Source of the DNA: an uncultured Clostridia bacterium
Lineage (GTDB): Bacteria; Bacillota; Clostridia; Christensenellales; Aristaeellaceae
Length of the DNA stretch: 6,586 nt
Direction: 5' to 3'
NCBI GenBank assembly: GCA_945877525.1
Contig: CAMDVP010000174.1
Span: forward strand, 1-6,586
A model generated the notes under the pieces. The model made no database searches, was not told the DNA's origin, and was given only the letters and a program-made list of their open reading frames with translations. Positions within the stretch are counted from its first letter, which is position 1; every line of letters begins with the position of its first letter. The position numbers and the translations under genes are program-made. Shown here piece after piece: positions 1 through 5,242 of the stretch.

Positions 1-825
1 GGCTTCAAGCCGCCCCTGCCCATGATTCTCAGCGCCATGAGAGCGCTGGTGCTGGGCGATCTGCTCATGCGCTGCCTGTACCGTGTGCGCCCCTACGAGG
101 CTGTGCGGGGCAGCGCCGATCAGCTGGTCAGCGTCTGGTCGCAAAAATGCATATCGTTCCTGACCGGTTCGGACAAGAGCCTGTCCTACGCTGCGCTGTG
201 CCGGGCGCTGGTAAACGCCTTCGACACCCTGCCTCTCAGGGACATTCCCCGCAAGCCCCGGGTGGGTGTGGTCGGAGAGATTCTGGTGAAGTACATGCCC
301 ATGGCCAACAACCATCTGGTGGAGCTGCTGGAGCAGGAGGGCGCGGAGGCCGTGGTACCCGACCTGATGGATTTCTTCTGCTACTGCGTATACGGCGGGG
401 ATTTCAAGCACCGGTATCTGGGCCGGAGCTGGACGTCCTCCGCCACGGCGCAGCTGGGGGTGGGCGCGCTGCGCGCCCTGCGCCGCCCCGCCATGGAGGC
501 GCTTGAAGCCAGCCGGCGCTTCGACACCCCGCTGCCCATCGAGCAGATTGCGCAGCTGGCCGAGCCCTTCCTGGCCCTGGGCAATCAATACGGCGAGGGG
601 TGGTTCCTCACCGGGGAAATGGCCGAGCTTTTGACCTGCGGGGTCAAAAACATTGTGTGCATCCAGCCCTTTGCCTGCCTGCCCAACCATGTGGTGGGCA
701 AGGGCGTTATCAAGCGCCTGCGCATGCGCTATCCCGAAGCAAACATCGTCGCCCTGGACTACGACCCCGGCGCCAGCGAGGCCAATCAGCTCAACCGCCT
801 CAAGCTGATGCTCTCCAATGCCTGA
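1..825 (+). CDS. 2-hydroxyacyl-CoA dehydratase activase (large BadF/HgdC-type), C-terminal part
   Basis: Partial gene: the reading frame is open from base 1 and stops with TGA at 823-825, so only the last 274 codons are present. The protein matches the C-terminal end of the very large (about 1400-residue) CoA-substrate-specific activases of anaerobes, in which two BadF/HgdC-like ATPase domains are followed by DUF2229 and an HgdB-like domain. The family signatures visible, numbered from the first codon in the window, are GEILVKYMPMANNHLVELLE at about 90-109, the Cys pair in DFFCYC at 124-129, LTGEMAELL at about 204-212, CIQPFACLPNHVVGKG from 220 (Cys220, Cys226), and the terminal DYDPGASEANQLNRLKLML. 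The ATPase domains lie upstream of the window. In characterised relatives such activases pass electrons at the cost of ATP to 2-hydroxyacyl-CoA dehydratases; most of the giant forms have no proven substrate. The family call is firm; the substrate is unknown. No convincing terminator follows, so read-through into the hydrolase gene is possible. Confidence 0.9.
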   Translation, partial: GFKPPLPMILSAMRALVLGDLLMRCLYRVRPYEAVRGSADQLVSVWSQKCISFLTGSDKSLSYAALCRALVNAFDTLPLRDIPRKPRVGVVGEILVKYMPMANNHLVELLEQEGAEAVVPDLMDFFCYCVYGGDFKHRYLGRSWTSSATAQLGVGALRALRRPAMEALEASRRFDTPLPIEQIAQLAEPFLALGNQYGEGWFLTGEMAELLTCGVKNIVCIQPFACLPNHVVGKGVIKRLRMRYPEANIVALDYDPGASEANQLNRLKLMLSNA

Positions 826-832
826 TTCGCCC

Positions 833-861
833 TTGATTTTCCAGGCGCATGGCGGTACAAT
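833..861 (+). promoter_or_regulatory. sigma-A promoter of the SGNH hydrolase gene
   Basis: TTGATT at 833-838 and TACAAT at 856-861 are separated by exactly 17 bp, close to the sigma-A/sigma-70 consensus (4/6 and 5/6 matches). The predicted transcript start is near 868, leaving a leader of about 35 nt before the ATG at 903. The element begins only 8 bp after the upstream stop codon, so the hydrolase can be transcribed separately from the activase gene. Confidence 0.65.
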
Positions 862-870
862 AAGCCATCA

Positions 871-885
871 GGCCCGCCGCGGGCC
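871..885 (+). other. GC-rich hairpin at the 5' end of the hydrolase mRNA
   Basis: GGCCCG (871-876) and CGGGCC (880-885) form a perfect 6-bp stem with a CCG loop. It would start about 3 nt after the predicted transcription start and end 5 nt before the AGGAG ribosome binding site (891-895). It is followed by purines rather than a T-run, so it is not a terminator. A 5' stem-loop protecting the mRNA is an inference. Confidence 0.4.
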
Positions 886-902
886 GAAAAAGGAGCGTTA
901 TC

Positions 903-1463
903 ATGAGCGAATGCAAAAAGGTGCTGCTGCTTGGCGATTCCCGCCGCATGGGCTACGAGCCCTTTGTCCGCGAGCAGCTCAAGGACATTGCCGAGGTTTA
1001 CGGCCCGAAGGAAAATGGCCGCTGGGCCGGGTATACCCTCAATACCCTCCGTTTCTGGATGAACGACTTCCCCGCCCCCGACCTGGTTCACTGGAGCTGC
1101 GGATTATGGGATCTGGGCGACGACTATCACCTTGGACGGCCCTTCTCCCTGCCGGAGGAATACGAAAGCGCGGTTGACCGCACGGTCATTGTGCTGCGCA
1201 AGCTGTTTCCCGGGGTCAAGATCATCTTCGGCACCACCATGCCGGTGGGCGACCAGGATCCCACGGACATTGAAAGCTACAACGACATCATGCGCCGCAT
1301 CGCCGCCCGGGAGGATATTCCCGTGGACGATCTGTGTGGGCTGATGAAAGGCCGCATGTCCACCTACGACGCAGGTGACGGGCTCCACCTGAATGACGCG
1401 GGCAATGCCATCGTCGCCGCGCAGGTGTCCGAAACCATCCGCCGGTATCTGTTACAGGACTGA
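903..1463 (+). CDS. SGNH/GDSL-family hydrolase (putative esterase)
   Basis: A 186-residue soluble protein with no signal peptide or membrane segment, so probably cytoplasmic. Block I is LLLGDSRRMGY with the presumed nucleophile Ser13, and block V is DGLHLNDAG with Asp159 and His162 of the catalytic triad. A beta-strand followed by HWSCGLWDLGDD (63-74) sits where block III is expected. The canonical GxND there reads GLWD (67-70), so the usual oxyanion-hole Asn is Trp. Related esterases are known in which this block departs from GxND, so activity is not excluded. The length fits the small single-domain SGNH fold. Family members remove acyl groups from carbohydrates, lipids or other esters; the substrate here cannot be read from sequence. 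The start is supported by AGGAG at 891-895, 7 nt upstream of the ATG. The gene has its own promoter and ends at the hairpin near 1491-1516. Confidence 0.87.
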   Translation: MSECKKVLLLGDSRRMGYEPFVREQLKDIAEVYGPKENGRWAGYTLNTLRFWMNDFPAPDLVHWSCGLWDLGDDYHLGRPFSLPEEYESAVDRTVIVLRKLFPGVKIIFGTTMPVGDQDPTDIESYNDIMRRIAAREDIPVDDLCGLMKGRMSTYDAGDGLHLNDAGNAIVAAQVSETIRRYLLQD

Positions 1464-1479
1464 TTCGCATCTGGCGGCA

Positions 1480-1522
1480 AAGATAAAAGAAGGAGACAGC
1501 CATCGGGCCGTCTCCTCTTTTC
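1480..1522. terminator. bidirectional intrinsic terminator between convergent genes
   Basis: AGGAGAC (1491-1497) pairs perfectly with GTCTCCT (1510-1516). After an A/C mismatch, three more pairs (GCC 1499-1501 with GGC 1506-1508) close an ATCG tetraloop. On the + strand the stem is followed by CTTTTC. On the - strand it is followed by TCTTTTATCT (complement of 1481-1490). It sits 27 bp after the hydrolase stop and 18 bp beyond the stop of the convergent secreted-protein gene, so it can serve both. Confidence 0.75.
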
Positions 1523-1534
1523 ATATGCATGGTT

Positions 1535-3070
1535 TCAGTTGTCCCAGAACAGCAGTTCAAAGGACGGATAATCCTTGCCGTCCACCTCCAGCATGCCCAG
1601 GCATTTGCCGTACATGCGCTGCTGGCTGTCCACGGAGAAGTTGGGCTCCTCAGTGGTGGTGACGTATACAATATTGCTGTATTTGCCCGACTTGCTTTGG
1701 GTCATGGCCATCTTGATCAGCCACTGGCCGTCATTTTCCTCCAGTGACAGCACATACAGCGAGTAGACCATGGTTCGGCCCGTATAACCCTTGATTTTGC
1801 TGGTCAGGGTGGAATAGGCGGGCTTCACGGCCTCCTCGCGGATCTGGTTCTGCCTGTCCTCCTCGGTCAGCGTGCGGTTAGCCGTGGCGGTAAAGCGGCG
1901 GGTGCCGTAGCCTTTTTTCTCAAACACCAGCGTCACCGGGTAGTCTCCCTCGGCGCTGGAATCGATGGAGAAACTGAACTTGCCGCTGGCATTGGTCGTC
2001 ACAGACTTCTTGTAGGCGTCTCCCACCAGGCACTGCACCTTCACGTTGCGCAGCGTGGTGCCGGAAATCACCAGCTTGTCCTCAGACAGCTCGGACACAT
2101 CGTTCACGGTAAAATCGACGGGCATGCCGTCGGAGAAATTCACCGGCAGCAGGCTCTTCTGATAGGTGGTGGTGTCAAAGACGATTTCCTCTGTGACCGC
2201 GCCCTGGTTTTCCACGGTCATGGTCATCAGCCACACGCCCTCCTCCGGCAGCGTTACATCCATGGAAAACTTGCCGGTCTTGCCCGCGGTCGCCTCCAGC
2301 ACCATGGGCTCGGGAGAGGACATGCGCATCAGCACGCCCGTCAGCGTCATACCTGCGCCGCAGGTGCCGGATACGGTAAAGCTGCCGGTGTTGGTTTCCA
2401 CGGGAGGCTTTGCGGTGAATTCCACCTTCGGCGCCACATCGAGGGGCTTGTCCAGAACCGTGGTGAAGCGCCAGGTCTTCAGGATATCCGTCAGCTCGTT
2501 GCTGTCGGCCGCCTTCAGGCTCCGGCCGAAAACCTGATAGTCCAGGGTGATGGTATACCCGTTGCGGATGGCGCGGCGGGCATAGCCCTGATAGGTCGTT
2601 CCATCGGCGGTGCGCTTGTACTTCAGCTGCAGAAAGCGGCCGCAGTTGGACATCTTCTTCCACTCGGCAGAGGAATATGTATAGCCCTGCACCTTGTAGG
2701 CCGCGCCCTTGAGGTGCTGGGTGCGGTAAGCGGCACGCTCTGTGGCCGTTTGCTGATCCAGGTCGAAATACTGCCTGGCAGCCTCGTCCTGCACGGCGGT
2801 GATTTCAAGGCACACGTCGGCGCTCTTTGTCCATGCCTGGGCCAGCACGCCGCGGGCGGACCAGTCCGCCAGCAGCGCCTCCTCCGTGGTGCCCTGTCCG
2901 GCCACCCACTCGGGGTGGCGGCTGAGGTTATCGGGGGTAAGAATAATATAATCGCTGTCGCTAATCTCGCAGGTGGCGCTGATATCCGTGAAGGTCAGCG
3001 TTTGCGCGCCGGCCACAGCGCAGCCCAGCAGGCACAGCATCAGCGTGAAGGCAAACAGGAACTTCCGCAT
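1535..3070 (-). CDS. secreted protein of unknown function with two Ig-like repeats
   Basis: I do not recognise a named family. The 511-residue product starts with MRKFLFAFTLMLCLLGC and continues AVAGAQT, a clear signal sequence. LLGC (14-17) could be a lipobox with Cys17 as the lipidated residue, while AVA or AGA just after it could be a signal peptidase I site; the sequence does not decide between them. Residues about 25-203 form an N-terminal domain ending in GYTITLDYQVFGR then a helix and LKTWRF, a layout that loosely recalls PsbP-like folds (weak inference). Two related beta-rich units follow, about 216-303 and 318-398. Each has the pattern (V/I)SGT, then GKFS, then EG with alternating hydrophobics, then xExxG, as in bacterial Ig-like modules. 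A C-terminal domain (about 400-511) follows. The frame is open throughout with no break. Upstream are a strong extended -10 promoter and a GGTGA ribosome binding site (complement of 3078-3082) 7 nt before the ATG. A role at the cell surface is likely; a molecular function cannot be assigned. Confidence 0.88.
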   Translation of the reverse strand: MRKFLFAFTLMLCLLGCAVAGAQTLTFTDISATCEISDSDYIILTPDNLSRHPEWVAGQGTTEEALLADWSARGVLAQAWTKSADVCLEITAVQDEAARQYFDLDQQTATERAAYRTQHLKGAAYKVQGYTYSSAEWKKMSNCGRFLQLKYKRTADGTTYQGYARRAIRNGYTITLDYQVFGRSLKAADSNELTDILKTWRFTTVLDKPLDVAPKVEFTAKPPVETNTGSFTVSGTCGAGMTLTGVLMRMSSPEPMVLEATAGKTGKFSMDVTLPEEGVWLMTMTVENQGAVTEEIVFDTTTYQKSLLPVNFSDGMPVDFTVNDVSELSEDKLVISGTTLRNVKVQCLVGDAYKKSVTTNASGKFSFSIDSSAEGDYPVTLVFEKKGYGTRRFTATANRTLTEEDRQNQIREEAVKPAYSTLTSKIKGYTGRTMVYSLYVLSLEENDGQWLIKMAMTQSKSGKYSNIVYVTTTEEPNFSVDSQQRMYGKCLGMLEVDGKDYPSFELLFWDN

Positions 3071-3110
3071 GGAAATGTCACCAGCCTTTTCATTGGGAAA
3101 GTCGTCTTTG

Positions 3111-3129
3111 GCCCCGGATATGCCGGGGC
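3111..3129 (-). other. GC-rich hairpin at the 5' end of the secreted-protein mRNA
   Basis: GCCCCGG (3111-3117) and CCGGGGC (3123-3129) form a perfect 7-bp stem with an ATATG loop. On the minus-strand transcript it starts about 4 nt after the predicted start point (near 3133) and ends about 40 nt before the ATG. On the + strand the same hairpin is followed by GTTCTTTT, so a weak terminator in that direction is an alternative reading. Confidence 0.45.
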
Positions 3130-3162
3130 GTTCTTTTGCATTATAGCATATCCCGGGGCGTT
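3118..3162. repeat. 15-bp direct repeat flanking the -10 box
   Basis: ATATGCCGGGGCGTT (3118-3132) and ATATCCCGGGGCGTT (3148-3162) differ at one base and are offset by exactly 30 bp, about three helical turns. One copy covers the promoter spacer and the other covers the first transcribed bases. The placement fits a pair of operator sites on the same face of the helix. No regulator is identified and the repeat could be chance duplication. Confidence 0.5.
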
Positions 3163-3168
3163 AGGCAA
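3140..3168 (-). promoter_or_regulatory. sigma-A promoter with extended -10 for the secreted-protein gene
   Basis: Read on the minus strand: TTGCCT (complement of 3163-3168), a 17-bp spacer, then TATAAT (complement of 3140-3145), preceded by TGC, which completes an extended -10 (TGnTATAAT). This is one of the best promoter matches in the window. The predicted start is near 3133, giving a leader of about 62 nt. One copy of a 15-bp repeat lies in the spacer and the other lies just downstream of the start. Confidence 0.8.
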
Positions 3169-3186
3169 GAAATCGCGGGGAGGATT

Positions 3187-3210
3187 CCTGTAACAACCCG
3201 CCTATACAGG
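3187..3210. promoter_or_regulatory. inverted repeat, candidate operator
   Basis: CCTGTA (3187-3192) and TACAGG (3205-3210) are perfect 6-bp inverted repeats 12 bp apart, in the intergenic region between the secreted-protein gene and the M15B gene. The spacing would suit a dimeric DNA-binding protein. It lies about 80 bp before the M15B start. A regulatory role is inferred only from symmetry and position. Confidence 0.35.
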
Positions 3211-3236
3211 GATAGCCGTCACTTTTTCCGGGCAGA

Positions 3237-3254
3237 ATGAAAGTGTCATTTCAT
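3237..3254. promoter_or_regulatory. 18-bp palindrome upstream of the M15B gene, candidate operator or leader hairpin
   Basis: ATGAAA (3237-3242) and TTTCAT (3249-3254) flank GTGTCA, giving a perfect 6-6-6 inverted repeat ending 33 bp before the chosen ATG at 3288. It could bind a dimeric regulator, or form a weak AT-rich hairpin in the mRNA if transcription starts upstream of it. Confidence 0.35.
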
Positions 3255-3274
3255 GGCTAACACGCCATGCTCAC

Positions 3275-3279
3275 GGAGG
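3275..3279 (+). promoter_or_regulatory. ribosome binding site that decides the M15B start
   Basis: GGAGG at 3275-3279 lies 8 nt before the ATG at 3288. The in-frame ATG at 3267 has no such site and would place this GGAGG inside the coding region. The start at 3288 is therefore preferred. Confidence 0.75.
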
Positions 3280-3287
3280 CCCTGCCC

Positions 3288-4376
3288 ATGACCCGCTTTG
3301 ACGCACCCAACGCGGCGGTGCGCGGATACCGCCCCGCGCCGCATTCCACCCATGCAGCACGGCGCTTTCCCCGCGCCCTGCTGCTGCTCTTCCCTGCCCT
3401 GGCGCTGATGCTGGCTGTATGGCAGCTGCTGCCCCGCGCCGCCGCGCCGGACACGCAGACCTTTGCCCTGCCGGCTCAAACCACCCTGCCCCGGCAAGCC
3501 TTCGCCCTGCCCGATTGTGTTCGGACGGGCTTCCCGGAGGGCTATGCCCTGCGACAGCTGGCCGTATCGGAGGTGCGCCTGCGCGAGGGGCGCATGCTGC
3601 TGATTGACGAAAACCATCCGCTGCCGGAGGGGTATACCCCCGCCGATACGCTGAACATCCTGAGTGCGTCGGGCGGACGGGCCACCTGCCGCGATCTGTC
3701 CGCCGTGCTGGGCGAGGACGCACTTGACGCCCTTTCCGCCATGCTGACAGCGGCCCGGCAGGAGAAGCACATGGGCCTGGTGGCGTTTGCCGGCTCGCGC
3801 TCCCCTGAGCAGCAGCGCATTCTGCTCACCGATACCCTCGCCGCCCTCTCCCGGGACATGAGCCTGGACGAGGCGCTGTCCGCCGCAAGGGCCGCGGTGG
3901 CGTCCCCCGGATATTCAGAGCATCAGACGGCCTGGGCCGTCGACATCCGCGTCTGCCCGCAGTGGAACGGCGCACCCCTGGCAGAATCCATGGAGGAAAG
4001 CGAGGACGGCCGTTGGCTGATGGACAACTGCTGGCGCTACGGCTTCATCCGCCGCTATCCCGGGGCCAATCCCCGGGACGGCAGCTGCCGTGCCTATCAC
4101 CTGCGCTATGTGGGATGCGCCCACGCGTCGCTCATGCACGCCCTGGGTCTGTCCCTGGAGGACTACCTGAGCCTGCTGCACAGGCAGCGCGCGCTCACCC
4201 TATATGATGATTCCGGTGCGCCGATCTGCTCCGCCGTCTGCGTGGAGGCGGAAGCGCGCCAGACGCTGCTTACCCTGCCTGAGGAAGCCACCCCGGAGGA
4301 TCTGAGCCTGGACAATCTGGGCTTTGCCGTGGTCTCCTGCATATACGGGGCTACCTTACCCACCGGCGCGCCCTGA
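3288..4376 (+). CDS. membrane-anchored M15B (VanY/D-Ala-D-Ala carboxypeptidase-like) protein with altered active site
   Basis: A 362-residue protein with one N-terminal membrane segment (about 30-48) after Arg25, Arg26 and Arg29, so the rest should lie outside the membrane. A linker and small domain (about 50-145) lead into a VanY-type M15B domain (about 148-290). Its hallmarks are GSRSPEQQ (Arg171, the substrate-binding loop), SPGYSEHQTAWAVDI with zinc ligands His212 and Asp219, WLMDNCWRYGFIRRYP, and AYHLRYVG with zinc ligand His271. The usual motif ending is ExWH, where the Glu is the catalytic base; here the four residues are RAYH, with Arg268 at that position. The Gly of SEHxxG is also Ala. 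Intact relatives trim the terminal D-Ala of peptidoglycan peptides. With these changes the protein may be inactive, or use another base, or act in binding. A further domain of about 75 residues follows. The 3' end overlaps the convergent lepB by 26 bp. The fold call is firm; enzymatic activity is doubtful. Confidence 0.87.
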   Translation: MTRFDAPNAAVRGYRPAPHSTHAARRFPRALLLLFPALALMLAVWQLLPRAAAPDTQTFALPAQTTLPRQAFALPDCVRTGFPEGYALRQLAVSEVRLREGRMLLIDENHPLPEGYTPADTLNILSASGGRATCRDLSAVLGEDALDALSAMLTAARQEKHMGLVAFAGSRSPEQQRILLTDTLAALSRDMSLDEALSAARAAVASPGYSEHQTAWAVDIRVCPQWNGAPLAESMEESEDGRWLMDNCWRYGFIRRYPGANPRDGSCRAYHLRYVGCAHASLMHALGLSLEDYLSLLHRQRALTLYDDSGAPICSAVCVEAEARQTLLTLPEEATPEDLSLDNLGFAVVSCIYGATLPTGAP

Positions 4377-4932
4377 AGGGGTAGCACACCGCCCGCACAT
4401 GTCCCACCAGCATGTCGCGCTCAAGCGGCCCCACCCGGCGGCTGTCGTTGGAATTGTCCCGGTTGTCCCCCAGGACGAAATACTCGTTTTCCCCAAGGGT
4501 CACCGGCTCCATGCCGGCTTTGTGCCTTGTATGGGCCGGGTCAAGATACGGCTCGTCCAGGGGCTGGCCGTCGATGTACACCACGCCCTCCTCCATGGAC
4601 ACCGTTTCCCCCGGCAGCCCGATCAGCCGCTTGACGAAATACTGCGGGATCAGCTTCCACCGGTCCAGATACCGCCCGGGGTAGTGGCAGATCACCACGT
4701 CCTGCCGCTTTGGCTCTGCAAGGCGGTAGTCCAGCTTGGTCACCAGCATCAATTCGCCGTTTTCCAGGGTGGAGCGCATGCTCGCGCCCTTAACCCGCAC
4801 CGGCTCGAAGAGAAATTCCCGAATCAGCAGCGCCAGCACCACCGCGAAAAGCACCGTCATCAGGGTTGATACCATGCCGCGCCGCCTCCTTCGCCTTGTT
4901 TCCGCATGCTTTTGTATGCCCGGCCCCGTCAC
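4351..4932 (-). CDS. lepB: signal peptidase I
   Basis: Type I signal peptidase (S26A), the membrane serine protease that cuts signal peptides from Sec- and Tat-exported proteins on the outer face of the membrane. The 193-residue product has a run of six Arg (13-18) before one transmembrane helix (about 21-42), the inside-positive pattern expected. Box B is GASMRSTL with catalytic Ser51. Box D is YFVKRLIGLPGE with the general base Lys101. Box E is GDNRDNSNDSR (155-165). Its small size and single helix fit Gram-positive enzymes. The chosen start is GTG at 4932, which overlaps the TGA of the DUF951 gene as GTGA and has GGAG 5 nt upstream. An in-frame ATG at 4875 has AAGGAGG 9 nt upstream and would give 174 residues without the Arg run. 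I favour GTG because of the coupling and the topology, but both may be used. It probably processes the secreted protein encoded at 1535-3070, among many others. Confidence 0.96.
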   Translation of the reverse strand: MTGPGIQKHAETRRRRRRGMVSTLMTVLFAVVLALLIREFLFEPVRVKGASMRSTLENGELMLVTKLDYRLAEPKRQDVVICHYPGRYLDRWKLIPQYFVKRLIGLPGETVSMEEGVVYIDGQPLDEPYLDPAHTRHKAGMEPVTLGENEYFVLGDNRDNSNDSRRVGPLERDMLVGHVRAVCYPFRARRWVR

Positions 4933-5144
4933 GGCTGCTCCGCCGGGTCAGGGCCCTGGCGCAGGATCTTCTTGCGCCGCTTGAGGAATGTTTCCCGGTC
5001 CAGCATCACAATGCGTCCGCAGCCGGAGCATTTCATCTTGATATCCGCGCCCGTGCGGATGACCGTCCACTCGCTGGAGCCGCAGGGGTGCTGCTTGCGG
5101 GTCTGCACCACGTCGCCCAGGCGGATGGGCTGCTGCTCTATCAT
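4929..5144 (-). CDS. DUF951 family protein
   Basis: A 71-residue protein that matches the small DUF951 family of Bacillota along its whole length: GDVVQTRKQHPCGSSEW, then VIRTGADIKMKCSGCGR, then VMLDRETF. His19, Cys21, Cys39 and Cys42 are arranged like a small zinc-ribbon site (inference). The family has no established function; it is basic and probably cytoplasmic. The start is the ATG at 5144, preceded by AAAGGAGATGACC (complement of about 5150-5162), a near-complete Shine-Dalgarno sequence with AGGAG 11 nt before the ATG. A longer in-frame extension to 5225 would run across the promoter and lacks family similarity, so it is rejected. The gene is first in an operon with lepB. The usual family length is about 60-70, so the C-terminal tail RQGPDPAEQP is a slight extension; it is encoded by the bases just before the lepB start. 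Confidence 0.92.
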   Translation of the reverse strand: MIEQQPIRLGDVVQTRKQHPCGSSEWTVIRTGADIKMKCSGCGRIVMLDRETFLKRRKKILRQGPDPAEQP

Positions 5145-5178
5145 CTGCAGGTCATCTCCTTTTCTCTGGCATGGGCAC

Positions 5179-5207
5179 ATTATACCGTTTTTCACAGGAA
5201 AGCGCAA
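5179..5207 (-). promoter_or_regulatory. sigma-A promoter of the DUF951-lepB operon
   Basis: On the minus strand, TTGCGC (complement of 5202-5207), a 17-bp spacer and a perfect TATAAT (complement of 5179-5184). The predicted start is near 5172, giving a leader of about 28 nt. It is divergent from the murI promoter, with the two -35 boxes 35 bp apart. Confidence 0.7.
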
Positions 5208-5242
5208 GCGGGCGCAGGATGCCAATCTCTGCCGCGGCGCGC

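Noticed and set aside
147..836. Alternative-frame open reading frames within the activase gene (147-506, 381-584, 600-836)
   Set aside because: They are shadows of the GC-rich activase gene; the frame with clear family motifs covers the same bases, and the alternative products are low-complexity Ala/Arg/Gly/Pro-rich.
871..885. Hairpin as a terminator of the activase gene
   Set aside because: It is followed by GAAAAAGGAG rather than a T-run, and a promoter lies just upstream, so it belongs to the next mRNA.
2175..2663. 162-codon minus-strand frame inside the secreted-protein gene
   Set aside because: It is an out-of-frame shadow with Arg/Gly/His-rich translation and no start signal; the long frame has a signal peptide and a promoter.
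3203..3208. TATACA as a sigma-A -10 box for the M15B gene
   Set aside because: No -35-like hexamer lies 16-18 bp upstream and there is no TG extension.
3246..3770. 174-codon minus-strand frame antisense to the M15B gene
   Set aside because: The translation is Gln/Gly/Arg-rich with no recognisable domain, and the + strand frame has clear M15B motifs.
4324..4869. 181-codon + strand frame antisense to lepB
   Set aside because: The product is His/Pro/Gln-rich, a typical reverse shadow of a GC-rich gene; lepB is unmistakable on the other strand.
5145..5225. 27-residue extension of the DUF951 protein
   Set aside because: It would cross the TATAAT promoter box, and family similarity begins only after the ATG at 5144.
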